Below, in pieces: positions 43,420 through 54,084 of a DNA stretch of 64,000 nucleotides. The translations under genes and the position numbers were made by a program. The notes under the pieces were generated by a model. The model saw only the letters and a list, made by a program, of their open reading frames with translations. It was not told where the DNA came from and ran no database searches. Origin of the DNA: Valencia hispanica (Eukaryota > Chordata > Actinopteri > Cyprinodontiformes > Valenciidae); contig OY747702.1 in NCBI GenBank assembly GCA_963556495.2, positions 26,279,403-26,343,402 of the forward strand. The letters run 5' to 3'. Position 1 is the first letter of the stretch. Each line of letters starts with the position of its first letter.

Positions 43420-43879
43420 TACTTTAAGTATCCTTTATTGCATATTCCAATCTCACAGGTAGCTACAAAGAAATTGTACAAATAAAATAAAAGAAACACA
43501 ATACAACATGCCAAAAATATAAGACAGATAATAGTGAGAAGATAAACAATAGGCAATATTAATAATAGTATTATTGAAAAATAAAAACAGAGATAGAGAT
43601 AGTTAAGAAAGTAAGTAATTGCTATTTTAAAAAAATAAGTATGATGTACCAGTGTTTCCACATCTTCGACTGTAGCGTATTGCACTAAACCAAGTATTGG
43701 TTAGATGAGCAACAATCACATTTTGGATTTGTTCAGCTTACAGATAAATGTATAAATAAAACATTTTTTAAGCAGCTTGTAGGGTGTTAACCCTCGCATT
43801 TACAAACGTCTCACATTCATTCGTCCATCTAGGCTTCCTCAAGAGCAATCACAGAGCATCATTATATGCAACATGCACA

Positions 43880-44313
43880 GACTACATTTCTTGTAGTTGG
43901 TCCATATGTGAGCTGTGTAAAGTGGTGTGGAATAAGCCTATAAAAGTTATCTTTACTTGATCAGAACAAGACTTAAACTTACGAGTGAGTGTATTTGCCT
44001 GAGCATATAAGATACGGCATTGTCTATACATGTCGTCATCATCTGTCATGTCTTCCGTAATAATATGATCAACATCATCAGCAGTTATTAGATATATGTT
44101 CTGACTATGGGGAGAACACAATATTGTGTATAATGCATTTAAAAGTGTGGTCTTGGTTAGGTACGCATCCATGTACAAGAAGAGCGGAGAGGCATATAGC
44201 AAGGAGTGGTGCTAATCTTCTACTTGCCTTCTTTAGGTGTTCAGCAGATATGCCATCCAATTCAGTTGCTTTATTATTAGGTAGTTTAGTAATGGCTTGA
44301 TGCACCTCATGTG
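43880..44313 (-). pseudogene. LINE reverse transcriptase, central and C-terminal fragments
   Basis: EVHQAITKLPNNKATELDGI and SAEHLKKASRRLAPLLAICL form RT block 1 (44160-44313). The frame then shifts and jumps to a C-terminal stretch, LITADDVDHIITEDMTDDDD followed by MYRQCRILYAQANTLTRKFK and CSDQVKITF (43890-44110). Roughly the central part of RT, including the polymerase Asp-Asp box, is deleted between them. The C-terminal DDDI..QCR.LYA..N.L.RKF pattern is familiar from several animal LINE RTs. Not functional. Confidence 0.7.
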
Positions 44314-46115
44314 CAGTAGTTGAGTTGTAAAAAAATTTCAGGGGGGATGGTCATTTTTTCGCCTATTAAAACAATCTGGATTTTAATTTTAAAAAAGGTG
44401 GTATTTATAGAGTACTTTGTATCGTTGAATTCGCCGGAATGTTAGGGGACTACAACTGAATAGCCTGCATTAAAATTAAACAAGATCGGGTGAATTGGAG
44501 GCTTTATATTTCTGTGAAGCAAAGCCGATACCAGCAACTTGCAAAGAAGCCTTAGCAAATAATTGCAGTGCAGAATACATTTTTTCGTGCAAACTAGGAC
44601 TATGCAAAACAAAGTATTGGATTAATTTAACATGAAAGACCAAACAAAATCAGTCATTTCTATTTTATTCAATACAACCCTCACTTAATCCACATGCTCA
44701 TAGCAGTTTCCAAACACTTTCGTAATCATGCTTTTTTTCTAGTTTTTCTTACTCTTTTTCACATTCGTCCTGATTATGGCTAAATGTCGGCACTGTCAGA
44801 TGAGCTCTGACAAGGTGATCATTTTTCCTAGGCTGATTATGGCTGGATGTGTAAAAAGAGTCGACATGTAGTGCACATTCAGCAAGCCACATGCGTGTCT
44901 TGAGTGAATGACAAGTCATGTATTTTAGCAATCTATTTAACAATAGAGATGTGGGGGGTCGCCTGTTCATCTTAGCTAGTTTGGAGGGTAGCATCCTGGG
45001 ATCTGTGCGTATACCTGTGGCGAGTCTGGTGGTCTTTAGATAAGAAAAACCAGCCTAGGTTAATTATTGAGATTAATAGCTCACCTGTAATTTTTTTCTT
45101 AAAAAAAAAAAATCCCGGACATCCCACTGACCAGCCGCTCGTTTGTGCATGTTTGGACTTCTGTAATGCAGCTTTTGCCGCTCTCTAGGCCATAAGGTGA
45201 ACCCCGAAAATGTCTTTGGAAATGAATCTCATTCAGACCTCTGGCATCTACAAACTGTTTACTTCATAAAATAAATACGTTCGCACTTAGTTCAAAAGTA
45301 AAAGTTCTCCTTCTGTAATAGCGCAGTTTTTTTATGATCGATGTTTTAATTCGGGACTAGTTTGTTTTCGCCGTAGTGAGAAAGGAGTGACACGGCTGCT
45401 ACGTACCAGTTTTAGACCAATGCTGTGCCAGAGTTTAACCGACGTGATGACATATGCGGATATGGAGACAGCTAAGGTCATGATGAAAACTTCTTTAAAA
45501 CTTTTACAAAACCGAGTAAAAGCTTGTAGGCCTATGGAAAATGTGTTACATGCATTTAACTTCAATGAAACATGAACAAGACATGGATTTCATGGCAAAT
45601 CCATCTCTTGGTCTAAAACGGGTACATAGCAGTCGTGTAACTCCTTTCTCACTACATTGAAAACAAACTATTCCCGAATTATAACGTCGATCATAAAAAA
45701 ACTGCGCTATTACAGAAGGAGAACTTTTACTTTTGAACTCATAGATTTTATGAAGTAAACAGTTTTTGTAGAGGCCAGAGGTTGGAACGAGATTAAACAA
45801 AAACTGGGTTCACCTGGCCTACTCTCAGGCATTAACCAAAACAAGTTTGCATCATTGCGTTTCGTGCCCCTGTCCCGCGGATTTTATTAGACCTTTTATT
45901 TTTGCTCAACATGCGGAGACCTAACATTTTCTGATGATGAAATTATTTCATATAGGCTAAGCCTATTTATGATTTATATTTCCATACAATATTTACTGTA
46001 AAAGGGATGGAGATGGAGGATGGGACTTTTACTGGTGGGACGTTATATGTCGGATTTCTTTCTAAGGGGAGCGGCGTCCCCCCCGCTCCCCCTCAACTCG
46101 ACTACTGGTCATGTG
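44306..46115. mobile_element. hAT-like palindromic transposon, 1.8 kb, 8-bp duplication
   Basis: The ends read CAGTAGTTGAGTTG (44314) and, in reverse from 46107, CAGTAGTCGAGTTGAGG. The flanks CTCATGTG (44306-44313) and GTCATGTG (46108-46115) match at 7 of 8, and the host LINE frame is restored when the element is removed. The centre is a large inverted repeat (about 45180-45420 against 45600-45830). No transposase is recognised. The superfamily is inferred from the 8-bp duplication and CAG ends. Confidence 0.72.
45180..45835. repeat. Large inverted repeat, arms about 235 bp
   Basis: The left arm contains GTAAAAGTTCTCCTTCTGTA and TAGCGCAGTTTTTTTATGAT; the right arm has their exact complements (45685-45735). 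Similarity extends outward through GAAGTAAACAG and AGGTGAACCC on both sides, and inward through GTGAGAAAGGAGT and TTTTAGACCA. The spacer is about 180 bp. It forms the core of the hAT-like element. Confidence 0.88.
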
Positions 46116-46320
46116 ACATAATTTCATTTATACTTTCAGTTTTATCCACTTTATAAGATTTACTTGGTACAAAATTAAACAAATCATAACAATGGTGTCT
46201 TCATAACTCCAAAATATTTCCAGTTCCTGAGTTTCCATTAACCACACAAGGTATGGGTGTTTTTCTTCCTGTGGAATCTCTGACTTCTTTCCAGAAATAT
46301 TTTGTATTTTTATTAAGGAG
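46116..46320 (-). pseudogene. LINE reverse transcriptase N-terminal linker fragment
   Basis: The minus strand reads LNKNTKYFWKEVRDSTGRKT, then PIPCVVNGNSGTGNILEL, a stop, and YDLFNFVPSKSYKVDKTESI then NEIMSH, up to the hAT-like element. FWKEI and a conserved short acidic linker before the EVHQAI block are typical of the region between endonuclease and RT in animal LINEs. The fragment sits exactly between the solo LTR and the hAT-like element and joins both neighbours in frame. Confidence 0.7.
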
Positions 46321-46619
46321 TGTTGTGGCTCCATTTTCCCCAAATGAACTGAACAGACTGTGGGATGCCTGGAAGCCATTTTCCCAGATGGACTGAGCAG
46401 ACCACATTTCCCAGCAATCCCAGCGGTGACCCCCAACACACTCCTATTGGTCCGTGGCCACCAATGGTGACATCAACGATGACATCACGGCCAAAGGGCT
46501 ATAAGAATGGTAGTGGCGGCAATTTCAAACCGTTCTCAGCAGAGGTTCTTAGCAGAAACTCCTGCTACACAGAGGACATCTCACCGGTGAAGATTCTTTT
46601 GTTCTTTTGCTCTCCCAGT

Positions 46620-47062
46620 AACTGAATATCCACTGTGTCCTGTTATCAACTTTTTATTTTCTGTAACATAGAAAGTACTCTTAAATCAGATATTCTGTTC
46701 CTACTGTGTCTCTGCTCTGTCTTCTCAAACCCCCCAGACCGTCGTGGCAGATGGTCGCTCCTACTGAGCCAGGTTCTGTTGGAGGTTTCTTCCTGTTAAG
46801 GGGGAGTTTTTCCTCTCCACCGTTGCTACATGCTTGCTCATTAAGAGGGATTGCTGAAGGATTGCTGTGGTTGGAAATTCTGCATCAACGGGGCTCAACC
46901 TCACGCCAATGACTGACGCAATCTACTGGGATTCCTTAAATAGGAAACTTTTTAACTGATTGGAATGTTTGTAAAAATGTATTGAAATTACTGCTTGAAA
47001 AGTGCCTTGAGATGACATCTGTTGTGAATCGGCGCTATATATATAAACTGAATTGAAATTCT
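46620..47062 (+). mobile_element. LINE 3' end, probably Rex1-like, inside the solo LTR
   Basis: TCGTGGCAGATGGTCGCTCC, CTGTTGGAGGTTTCTTCC, GGGGGAGTTTTTCCTCTCCA, AAAGTGCCTTGAGATGAC and GGCGCTATATATATAAACTG then AATTGAAA form a very common fish LINE 3' UTR with a (GAATT)n-type tail. It is absent from solo LTR copy 1, where CCAGTGAAGATTCTC runs straight into TTCTGACCCGCTGG, so the empty site is visible. Non-coding, 5'-truncated. Confidence 0.65.
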
Positions 47063-47816
47063 GACCGGCTGGACAGGGGAGAACTCTCATTTCAACGCTT
47101 CGAAGTGCCCATCCTGTTTGCGTATCTAGTTTGGGCTATATCAGGACTGTTCCAAGACAGTTCGTTACGACGTCGACCTGCAAACCGTCCGGCCTGCAGT
47201 TGGGACCCACGATCTTAAAAATCCTGTGCAGGGTTTCTAACTCTTCCTTTTCTTTTTCACCTATGGACACATTTTGCTCCTTTCTTCATGGACTGGACCT
47301 CCCTCAAAGCAAAGTAGGACTGAACCGGTTCATTTATGCTAATCTTGTGTCTTGGCAGATTAATAGGGAAAATAGAGTTTTTAACGAGTTCGATCTTGTG
47401 CATTGTTGGTTTACAGTGTTTTTTTAAGCGCTGAACCTGTTGGCTCATTTAGCATCGCCGCACGCATAAGTTTGAGGTGTGTTCTTTCTTGCTCTCTGAT
47501 CACCTGGTCGGCAGAGTCGGGCTCGGTCTGACCTGCTATAGCTGGTCTGTTAGCTGAAAGGTTAACTTCATTGTTCCTTTGTTTGTTAGTTAAAGCTGTG
47601 GCCTCCATTTAGCCAAAACTAGTTTTATGGCCCTTTGTCTCCGGACACCCCATGTGCAGTTCTCCATCTTGGCACAGAACTAGCTTTATGACCTTTTGTC
47701 TCCCAGGCTATCTGTAACTTGAGCCCCTCTGGAGTGAGGGCCACCTCCCTCCTTGAACAAAACCTTAGCTCTCCATTTGTCCCTGATCCACTTTGTGTTA
47801 ATTGTGTTTAAGTCTC

Positions 47817-48254
47817 ACATATTATTTGGGATGTGTATTGGGAAAAATCCGCCGATACGATATGTATCGCAATACAGGGGAGGCGATACGATATATCACG
47901 ATACTATGAGTAAGACGATATATTGTGATTTTTAAAACTCAATCTAACAGTAGGAAAACTGTCACAGCATTCTAAACGCCCCAACCTGTTTCATACTTTA
48001 ACACATCCAGTTTTATTACTAGATCTAGTTGATCCACTGGAACCAAGAAGGTGACAACAGCCACAAACTACCAGTCATGCTTTTAATTTTACTACAAAAA
48101 TTACTTGTCATCATCAATGGTTCCATTCAAATCCTAAAAATAATAATAATAAAAATCAATGAAAAAATATTTTAAAAAATATCGATACAATATCAGGAAA
48201 TAAAATATCGCGATATATCGGTGTATCAATATTTTCTCACATCCTTACATATTG
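47817..48254. mobile_element. hAT-like MITE inside the solo LTR
   Basis: The ends share GGATGTG (47829 on; complement CACATCC ending at 48244). Flanking octamers are ACATATTA (47817-47824) and ACATATTG (48247-48254), and the element is missing from solo LTR copy 1. The interior is rich in CGATA/TATCG words near both ends (GATACGATATATCACGATAC; ATATCGCGATATATCGG). Non-coding, about 420 bp. Confidence 0.7.
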
Positions 48255-48477
48255 TTGTTCTGTAGTAATTGGTTACATGCTTTAGAATATATGGGAATTA
48301 TTGACGAAATGTTTTGGCTGTAAGGTTGATCTATTTTCTTAATAAATTCCCCTTAGCTTAAAGAGAAGTGGTCTGTGTTTAAATGGAGTATATGTGTACA
48401 ATTATTGTCTACTGATCATAATTATTGATGGTTATGTAAACCAGACAAAACTCGCTCACTCTGTGTCACAACAGGAG

Positions 48478-49600
48478 CTTCTGAACCCTCATTGTCTGTT
48501 CATTTTTACTAATAAAATGCGTAGCATATTTGTATTTTGTAATTGTAGCCCTTTTACTTTCAAACACAGGGCCATGTCTAGGTCTCTCCGCTAGCGCCCA
48601 CTCTTTTGAGGCCTCACGTGCTTAAGCATGGTACTCAGGCACCTACTTTCTCCAGTCTGGTCATATCTTTGTTTTAGTTTTATGTTTACAAAAAGAAAAG
48701 CTTGCCTTAAGTAGTGTATTCATTATGTCATTATACACCCACTGCTGATATGCGTGTGGATCTTTACACCAGTGTCTCTATGGGTGACAGCTACCCTGGG
48801 CAGGAACATACCAAAAAGTTTCTCAGTAAGCAGTTGATAGTTTAAGTTTATATCTTCCTCAAAGAGGGTAGACCAATTTATGAATTTTCTATTTCTATTA
48901 CCACTGTCATTTTCTTCAGACATAGGTACATACTTCAGATTTATTTGCATCCCAAATAGAATATGATCCTCACTTGACAGTCCATATAAGATGTCTGAAA
49001 AGGAGGCATGAACATCTGCTGTTGTGACACAATGATCCAACCAGGAGGTTGTATGCCATGCCTCACTAATGAAAGTACAACTATCTGCAGGTGAACAAGT
49101 TTCAGCTGATAGCTATGCTGCACTACACTATCTTCACAGAATTGCTTCAGATGTTCGCAAAGATTGAGTTTCCATCAGTCATATCAGCATTCATGTCACC
49201 AATAATACACACATTTAAAAATGTATTATCTTTTGTAAAACTATTAATAAAAGCAAATCTATTAAGAAACTCAGTTTCCTTATTATGGCACTCAAGGGAA
49301 ATACACATTCACAATAACAAATTCCTTATTTAGTTTAAGGTGTATAGCTATACACCAGTCCACATCAAACCTTATCACATTTGTAGAATCTCTTGTTCCA
49401 AAGGATCGCAACACCACCTGGTATTTGCCCATTATTATTCCATCACCATTGTCAGTAGTTGACTCTCCAGCCCCATGAAAAGGATTATAAACAGAATTTA
49501 ATCCTTTTAGATCCTGTTTTGTTAAAAGATGTCTCTTGTGGGGCGTCGCGTAGCATAGTGGTAACAACAGTTTCACACACCGGCCTCATCACCCGCTGTC
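48478..49600 (-). pseudogene. LINE APE-type endonuclease, degraded
   Basis: On the minus strand: GAGESTTDNGDGIIMGKYQV and FDVDWCIAIHLKLNKEFVIV then NVYFPYECHN (49300-49490), GDMNADMTDG (about 49174-49203), WLDHCVTTADVHASF and SSEDHILFGMQIN (48950-49040). The SDH-type catalytic His is kept; the Asp before it reads Glu. A linker with RPRHGPVFESKRATITKYKY then continues to the solo LTR. It would nick target DNA for LINE insertion. Several stops and shifts. Confidence 0.75.
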
Positions 49601-49656
49601 CAAAATGTCGCTCCAGATCCATGGAGTTCTCGAGGTTGCGCACCGTATGGTTTATA

Positions 49657-50076
49657 TCAGAAGTAATTGTCCAAAGATCCAAACTCACGTCCAAATGAAG
49701 TTGCAGTGCTTTGTAACACATCAGCATGCAGCTGCTCCATTTTTCTAAGCAGACCACACACTTCCAAACTCAAAGAAAAGGTCAATGGTGGCAGATTGTT
49801 CAAGTAATGCGACATGAATCGCAGAACATTTTGTCTACATTCATTGAGCACTCTAAGACAATTCGTTATGTTATTTATGTCCTTTTGTACGCCATTGTGC
49901 ATTATGTTTCGCGTATTAGGACACAACTCCAAGAGGGTTTTCTTGGAGGCTTCAATCAACTCAGAGTCAAATGAGTTGACTGCAAGCGGAACAAGCTCAT
50001 TATGGCTTAGAGTTCTAGATTTCACAGCTAGGAAGTTTAGTAGTCCATGCTCCACAACTATTCTTGAATCTACCAT
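49657..50076 (-). CDS. LINE ORF1-like protein, open reading frame of 139 codons
   Basis: The minus-strand frame is open from an ATG at 50076 (MVDSRIVVEHGLLNFLAVKS). It contains ELIEASKKTLLELCPNTRNI (an aKKLL-type helix), KDINNITNCLRVLNECR, FMSHYLNNLPPL and LEVCGLLRKMEQLHADVL. Many animal LINEs carry a first ORF with exactly this order: an ASKKTL-type helix, a short basic middle, then a LPP-x-LLRxxxxLxxDV helix that may be a coiled coil. It precedes the endonuclease remnant on the same strand, so I read it as that LINE's ORF1. Its C-terminus is probably truncated. That it remains open may be chance, since the rest of the element is decayed. Confidence 0.55.
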   Translation of the reverse strand: MVDSRIVVEHGLLNFLAVKSRTLSHNELVPLAVNSFDSELIEASKKTLLELCPNTRNIMHNGVQKDINNITNCLRVLNECRQNVLRFMSHYLNNLPPLTFSLSLEVCGLLRKMEQLHADVLQSTATSFGREFGSLDNYF

Positions 50077-50090
50077 CCAGTAGACTTCTG

Positions 50091-53000
50091 GTTTTTAGCT
50101 AGGTTGACATAACTCACAAGTAACTAAACCACCTCTGTCTGTTCTGCCTACCATCTTAACTTTCCATTGTAACTTTAAATTAAGCAGATATCAGAAAAAC
50201 ACTGCCAGCAACATACCTTCCAGATCCTTCCAGACCCTGTTTCCCATAACCAGGCAACTAAATGTCAGTAAACACAGATAACTGATAATTGACAGCAGAT
50301 AATTGATAAGAAAGGAAACTGCTAATTTCACTGGGTACACAAAATGACAATAATGACAACCTTCACTGCCAGGTAGCAGCCTAAAGAAGTGGACTTTTAA
50401 TCAACCAGGTAAATGAGACAGGACAGAAACAAACAAAATAACCAAGCAAACCCTGCAACAAAATGGCCACTTGAAAACAGCAGAGCTCTGGGAGCATTTT
50501 CATTTGGAGATGCAAGTGTTTTATCAGTCTTTCTGTAAGTGACAATGCATTTTTCCACTCTGTTACCAATGAGTAAATAGTGTGTAGCCATATAGATAAA
50601 AGAACATCATCTTGTTTCAGAGTGTCTCAAAAATTTCGTAGCTCCTCAAAAATGCATGAAATGTATGCATGCCATCCTTGTTAGATTTAAATAAATCATA
50701 TTGGCAGAATTTGTTATTTTAAAGTAGTTCTACTTGACTATCCCGGGTTCAGGTTGTAGAAAAGGGCTAAGAATTTCCAATTTGTACATACAGATCTTTT
50801 AAAAAAGGAAAAGTAAAAGGCAAAGATGCATAGAGTGGTATTAAAGATAATGGGTAAAATATAAATGGTATTGTACAGTGACCTACCCAAATGATGGTTC
50901 AGAATTCTTCCAGCCTTGCAGCTAAATCTCTTACTGAGAAAAAGTTTGCTCTACCAGTACAAACTTAAAGTCAAGCTAGTCTGACCCGGTGGAGAAAATA
51001 TCACATTCAGTCTCAACTGCAAATGTTCTGATGGTCTTGATGACCTCCATTTTGCCACGAGACAACTCCTAGACACAGAATGTAATTGACTCTGGGTAAA
51101 AAAATAAAACATAAAGCACATTTTAAAAGAAACAATCATAAATCGAATAAGCTGGCCGATCTGTAATACAAACAGACATATGACCATAGAACAGACTAAG
51201 TACTAAGAATACTAAAACTTAGACATACCCAGAAGGGGTAAGGTAAAAGTAATGGATTGTTATCAATATTAAGAATCTATCAAAGGTGTGGCCAAGTATG
51301 ACAAGAACTTCAAAAGGTTCCATTTAAATTAGAAATTCAAATGTTTTGAAGATGGTGTTCCTAATACAAGGTAAAACCCATGTTTTAAAATATCTCAATG
51401 TTTTATTGTGCAAATCTGACACAGAAGATAAAGGGTTTAAAAACTGAGTGGGTTGTTTTCTCAAACAACTTGTACCACACAGAGCTTTAAAGCAAAAATA
51501 GTATTTGTTCAATGTTCTTGCTTCCACTTTGGATGCATTAAACGAGGTGGGATATTGGCGACTCCTGCTGCTTTTGATTTGCCCCTCAGAGAAAATACAG
51601 AAGTTATGTTAGACACAAAACTAGCACATTATTTACATCAGTTGCTACTAAGTAGTAGTGAACAGTTGCTTTGAAATCTCTTTGATTCAGTCCAAAATAC
51701 CAATCAGCTTTTTAAATGGGCAAAGCGCCGTCATCCAGAAGAGACGAGATGTTTGCATGTTGGAAAACTGCATAGCTGTTATTCTGAAGTATTGCCATTA
51801 GTTGAATTTCTACAAAGGTTGTGTGGGCAGAAATATAAACAGACAGGTACAAACAGAAAACTACCCAAGTAGTCAAAAGCCCCACAAAATATTTCAAGCC
51901 GGACTTGACATAGTTGGGACTATGTTTGATTTCTAGAAGGACCTTGGTGGCAAGGGGGGTTTAAGAAATCCATTAACGTTACATTTGAGTCGCTAGGCAA
52001 GGTTACCTACCCATAGAGACTGACTTTTGTAAGAACTAGCCACCTGAAGAGTCTGATGTAATAAAGACAGACAGTCTGTGCAACCACCTGGCCAGACGTC
52101 ATGCATATCATTACTAGACATTAAGTGACATCGACATTGAGGTGTGTCAAGAACAAATCATTGAATTATACCCAAAGACAGTGGCTTGTCATAGCATGAA
52201 GCTTTGATGTACAACAACATTTATAATATTGTATTGTACACACTACAGATGGTTTGCACTCTTTAAAATGGGAGTAAACCAACACCACTTTCATGCATAA
52301 TGCCCCATATCCGCACATCATGCATCCTTTGGTTCTGAAACACAGACTTTCTTTTCAAAACACAGTCGGCTAGATTAAATTATGAATGGCCAGAACAGCT
52401 TAGAGAGGGGCTTGTCTTAGTGGTTTTATGATGGAATTGTTTTGGGAAAGAGACAAATGAAAGCTGTTGGACGATTGCAATGTCTATGTTGTACTTTCAA
52501 GAAAGCATCAGTTTTTGACATCTACCTAACAGTAAATATGTAGATCAGACATTGGAGAGGTGAAATATCTTAGTCATTTTTAAATTGAATTATTGTACCC
52601 CTTGTTAATGATCCTATGTTGTATGTTTGTTCAGTGTTTTTCTCTTTTTTTTGGAAGTGGAAATAAAAATACTGATGTGGTCATACATTTCTGAACCAGC
52701 AGCTTGGGTAGTTATAAGCCTTTGAAATACATTGAGAAAACAGTGGAAAATTGAATACATTACATTTTATCGATAGTATACCACTTTCATTCAGTCGAAC
52801 TAAAAGCACACAACAGAACAGAACAAGAACAGATTGTCCTTAGTTCTACCTAGTTTGTATGAATTTTGCTAGTAATACCATATTACATGGAGTAAAATTT
52901 GTGTGGAAGTGGCTATGAAAAGACTTAACTGTCTAACGTTTATTACTGCAGTTGGTTTATGCAAAAGCACATCCCTAGTCTAAATACAGTTGCATCTTCT

Positions 53001-53532
53001 GATAAGCAAACCTTCAATTGTAATAATTATTGGACTTGAAAATTTTTTAATTGGTAGGCGTGTCCAACTACACAGTTCATAATTTGGTTTAGTCCCAGTC
53101 CTGCTCAGACTAAGGTAAAAACACACATAATCAATATTTTCAATGACACCACTGACAAAAATAAGAATGAAAACACTGAAACATAATAACGTGGTCACAT
53201 GGGGTACTCAAATTAAGTGTAAATCTTGTAAACTGCCTAAACTTCCATTATTTTATTTCTCCGTTTTACAATGATATTTGATGTAGACATGTAGATTCTG
53301 ACGTTTTAGGGATCACATCCTCACATCCTACTTAACAACATTAAGAATACGCTGTCAGTAGAAACATTAAAATATTTCAGTAGTATTTCCAGTTTTAATA
53401 AGTATTTTTCAATTGCTTTACATGCTCCTCTTTGAAAAAAACAGAAGCAAGTTTGTTAATAGTTGCATTAAGGTGTGTAGTCTTTTCACAGCATTTGCAC
53501 ACACCTGTCTGCTAATTTTTAGACCTTTGAAG
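50091..53532. other. No recognised gene or repeat
   Basis: AT-rich DNA with scattered short open frames. I see no LINE tails, paired inverted ends or splice-flanked coding segments that I can support. Confidence 0.4.
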
Positions 53533-53764
53533 TAAAGGGCTGTATTATGTGGAAAAGCCTTATCTTCAGTTTGTACTGCTTCAGGGAGTGAACAACGTGC
53601 ACATCAAAGAACCTCACATATCTCAGCAGAGAGACTCTAACACCAGATTGAGAGGAATCCTCCGCCTTATTTACTCCAACAAATCAAAGGTACCAATAGT
53701 TTCCTCTCTCAGAAGCAACTTTCTTTCAAGGCAGCACTGTGAAAAAACAGATTTATGTTTTTAA
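53533..53764 (+). other. Unrecognised open segment, possible exon
   Basis: The frame reads GLYYVEKPYLQFVLLQGVNN, then VHIKEPHISQQRDSNTRLRG and ILRLIYSNKSK, after which GTACCA could act as a donor near 53689, though the frame stays open to 53762. Upstream an in-frame TGA (53528) and a weak acceptor (TTTGAAG) limit it. The composition looks more protein-like than its surroundings, with balanced residues and few low-complexity runs. I do not recognise the family. It may be an exon of an unseen gene, a pseudogene piece, or chance. Confidence 0.25.
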
Positions 53765-54084
53765 TTTAGCTAATTTTAATTTTCTTATATAGTGGCACTA
53801 TATTAGCAAGATACATAACAATTGATTCATCAATAACTTCAGTAGCACACAGTGGGCCAGGTGTTAAATAAATCCAGTAAATATTATTTAATTAAATTAT
53901 TAAAGAATTACGAGTTTAAACATAATTATTACAGATAGTGTTGCAGCCTGTTTTTTTAAGAACATTTTATGAATGAAAGGAAACAGTAAAAAGTGTGAGC
54001 AACAAACCATGAAGGATAATAATTTCAGTGTTTAATGTGTATTAATTTGTTTTACTACTCACAAATCTACCTTTTAAAACAGAT

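Larger units (their letters stand above)
46317..48477 (-). mobile_element. Solo LTR, copy 2 (GGAG duplication), with two secondary insertions
   Basis: On the plus strand it starts TGTTGTGGCTCC (46321) and ends GTGTCACAACA (48473), the inverse of copy 1. It is flanked by GGAG at 46317-46320 and 48474-48477. Excision restores the host LINE frame (QKL-LNKN). Shared words with copy 1 include AACTCTCATTTCAACGCTTC and GGACTGAACCGGTTCAT. It carries a LINE 3' end (about 46620-47062) and a hAT-like MITE (47825-48246) that copy 1 lacks. Confidence 0.85.
43420..50090 (-). mobile_element. Minus-strand LINE split by a hAT-like element and a solo LTR
   Basis: In minus-strand order: ORF1 (50076-49657), APE-type endonuclease (about 49600-48720), linker (48720-48474), solo LTR (46321-48473), RT N-terminal part (46320-46116), hAT-like element (44314-46107), further RT (44313-44160), then a large deletion and the RT C-terminus (44120-43880) and 3' UTR. 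Removing each insert with one copy of its duplication restores the protein: QKL-LNKNTKYFWKE and IMSH-EVHQAITKLPNN. The RT core with the catalytic Asp pair is missing. The clade is not assigned. Confidence 0.75.

Noticed and set aside
49545..49605. CGTAGCATAGTGGTAAC word resembling a tRNA A-box
   Set aside because: No matching B-box at the right distance and no cloverleaf; it lies in the ORF1-endonuclease junction of the minus-strand LINE.
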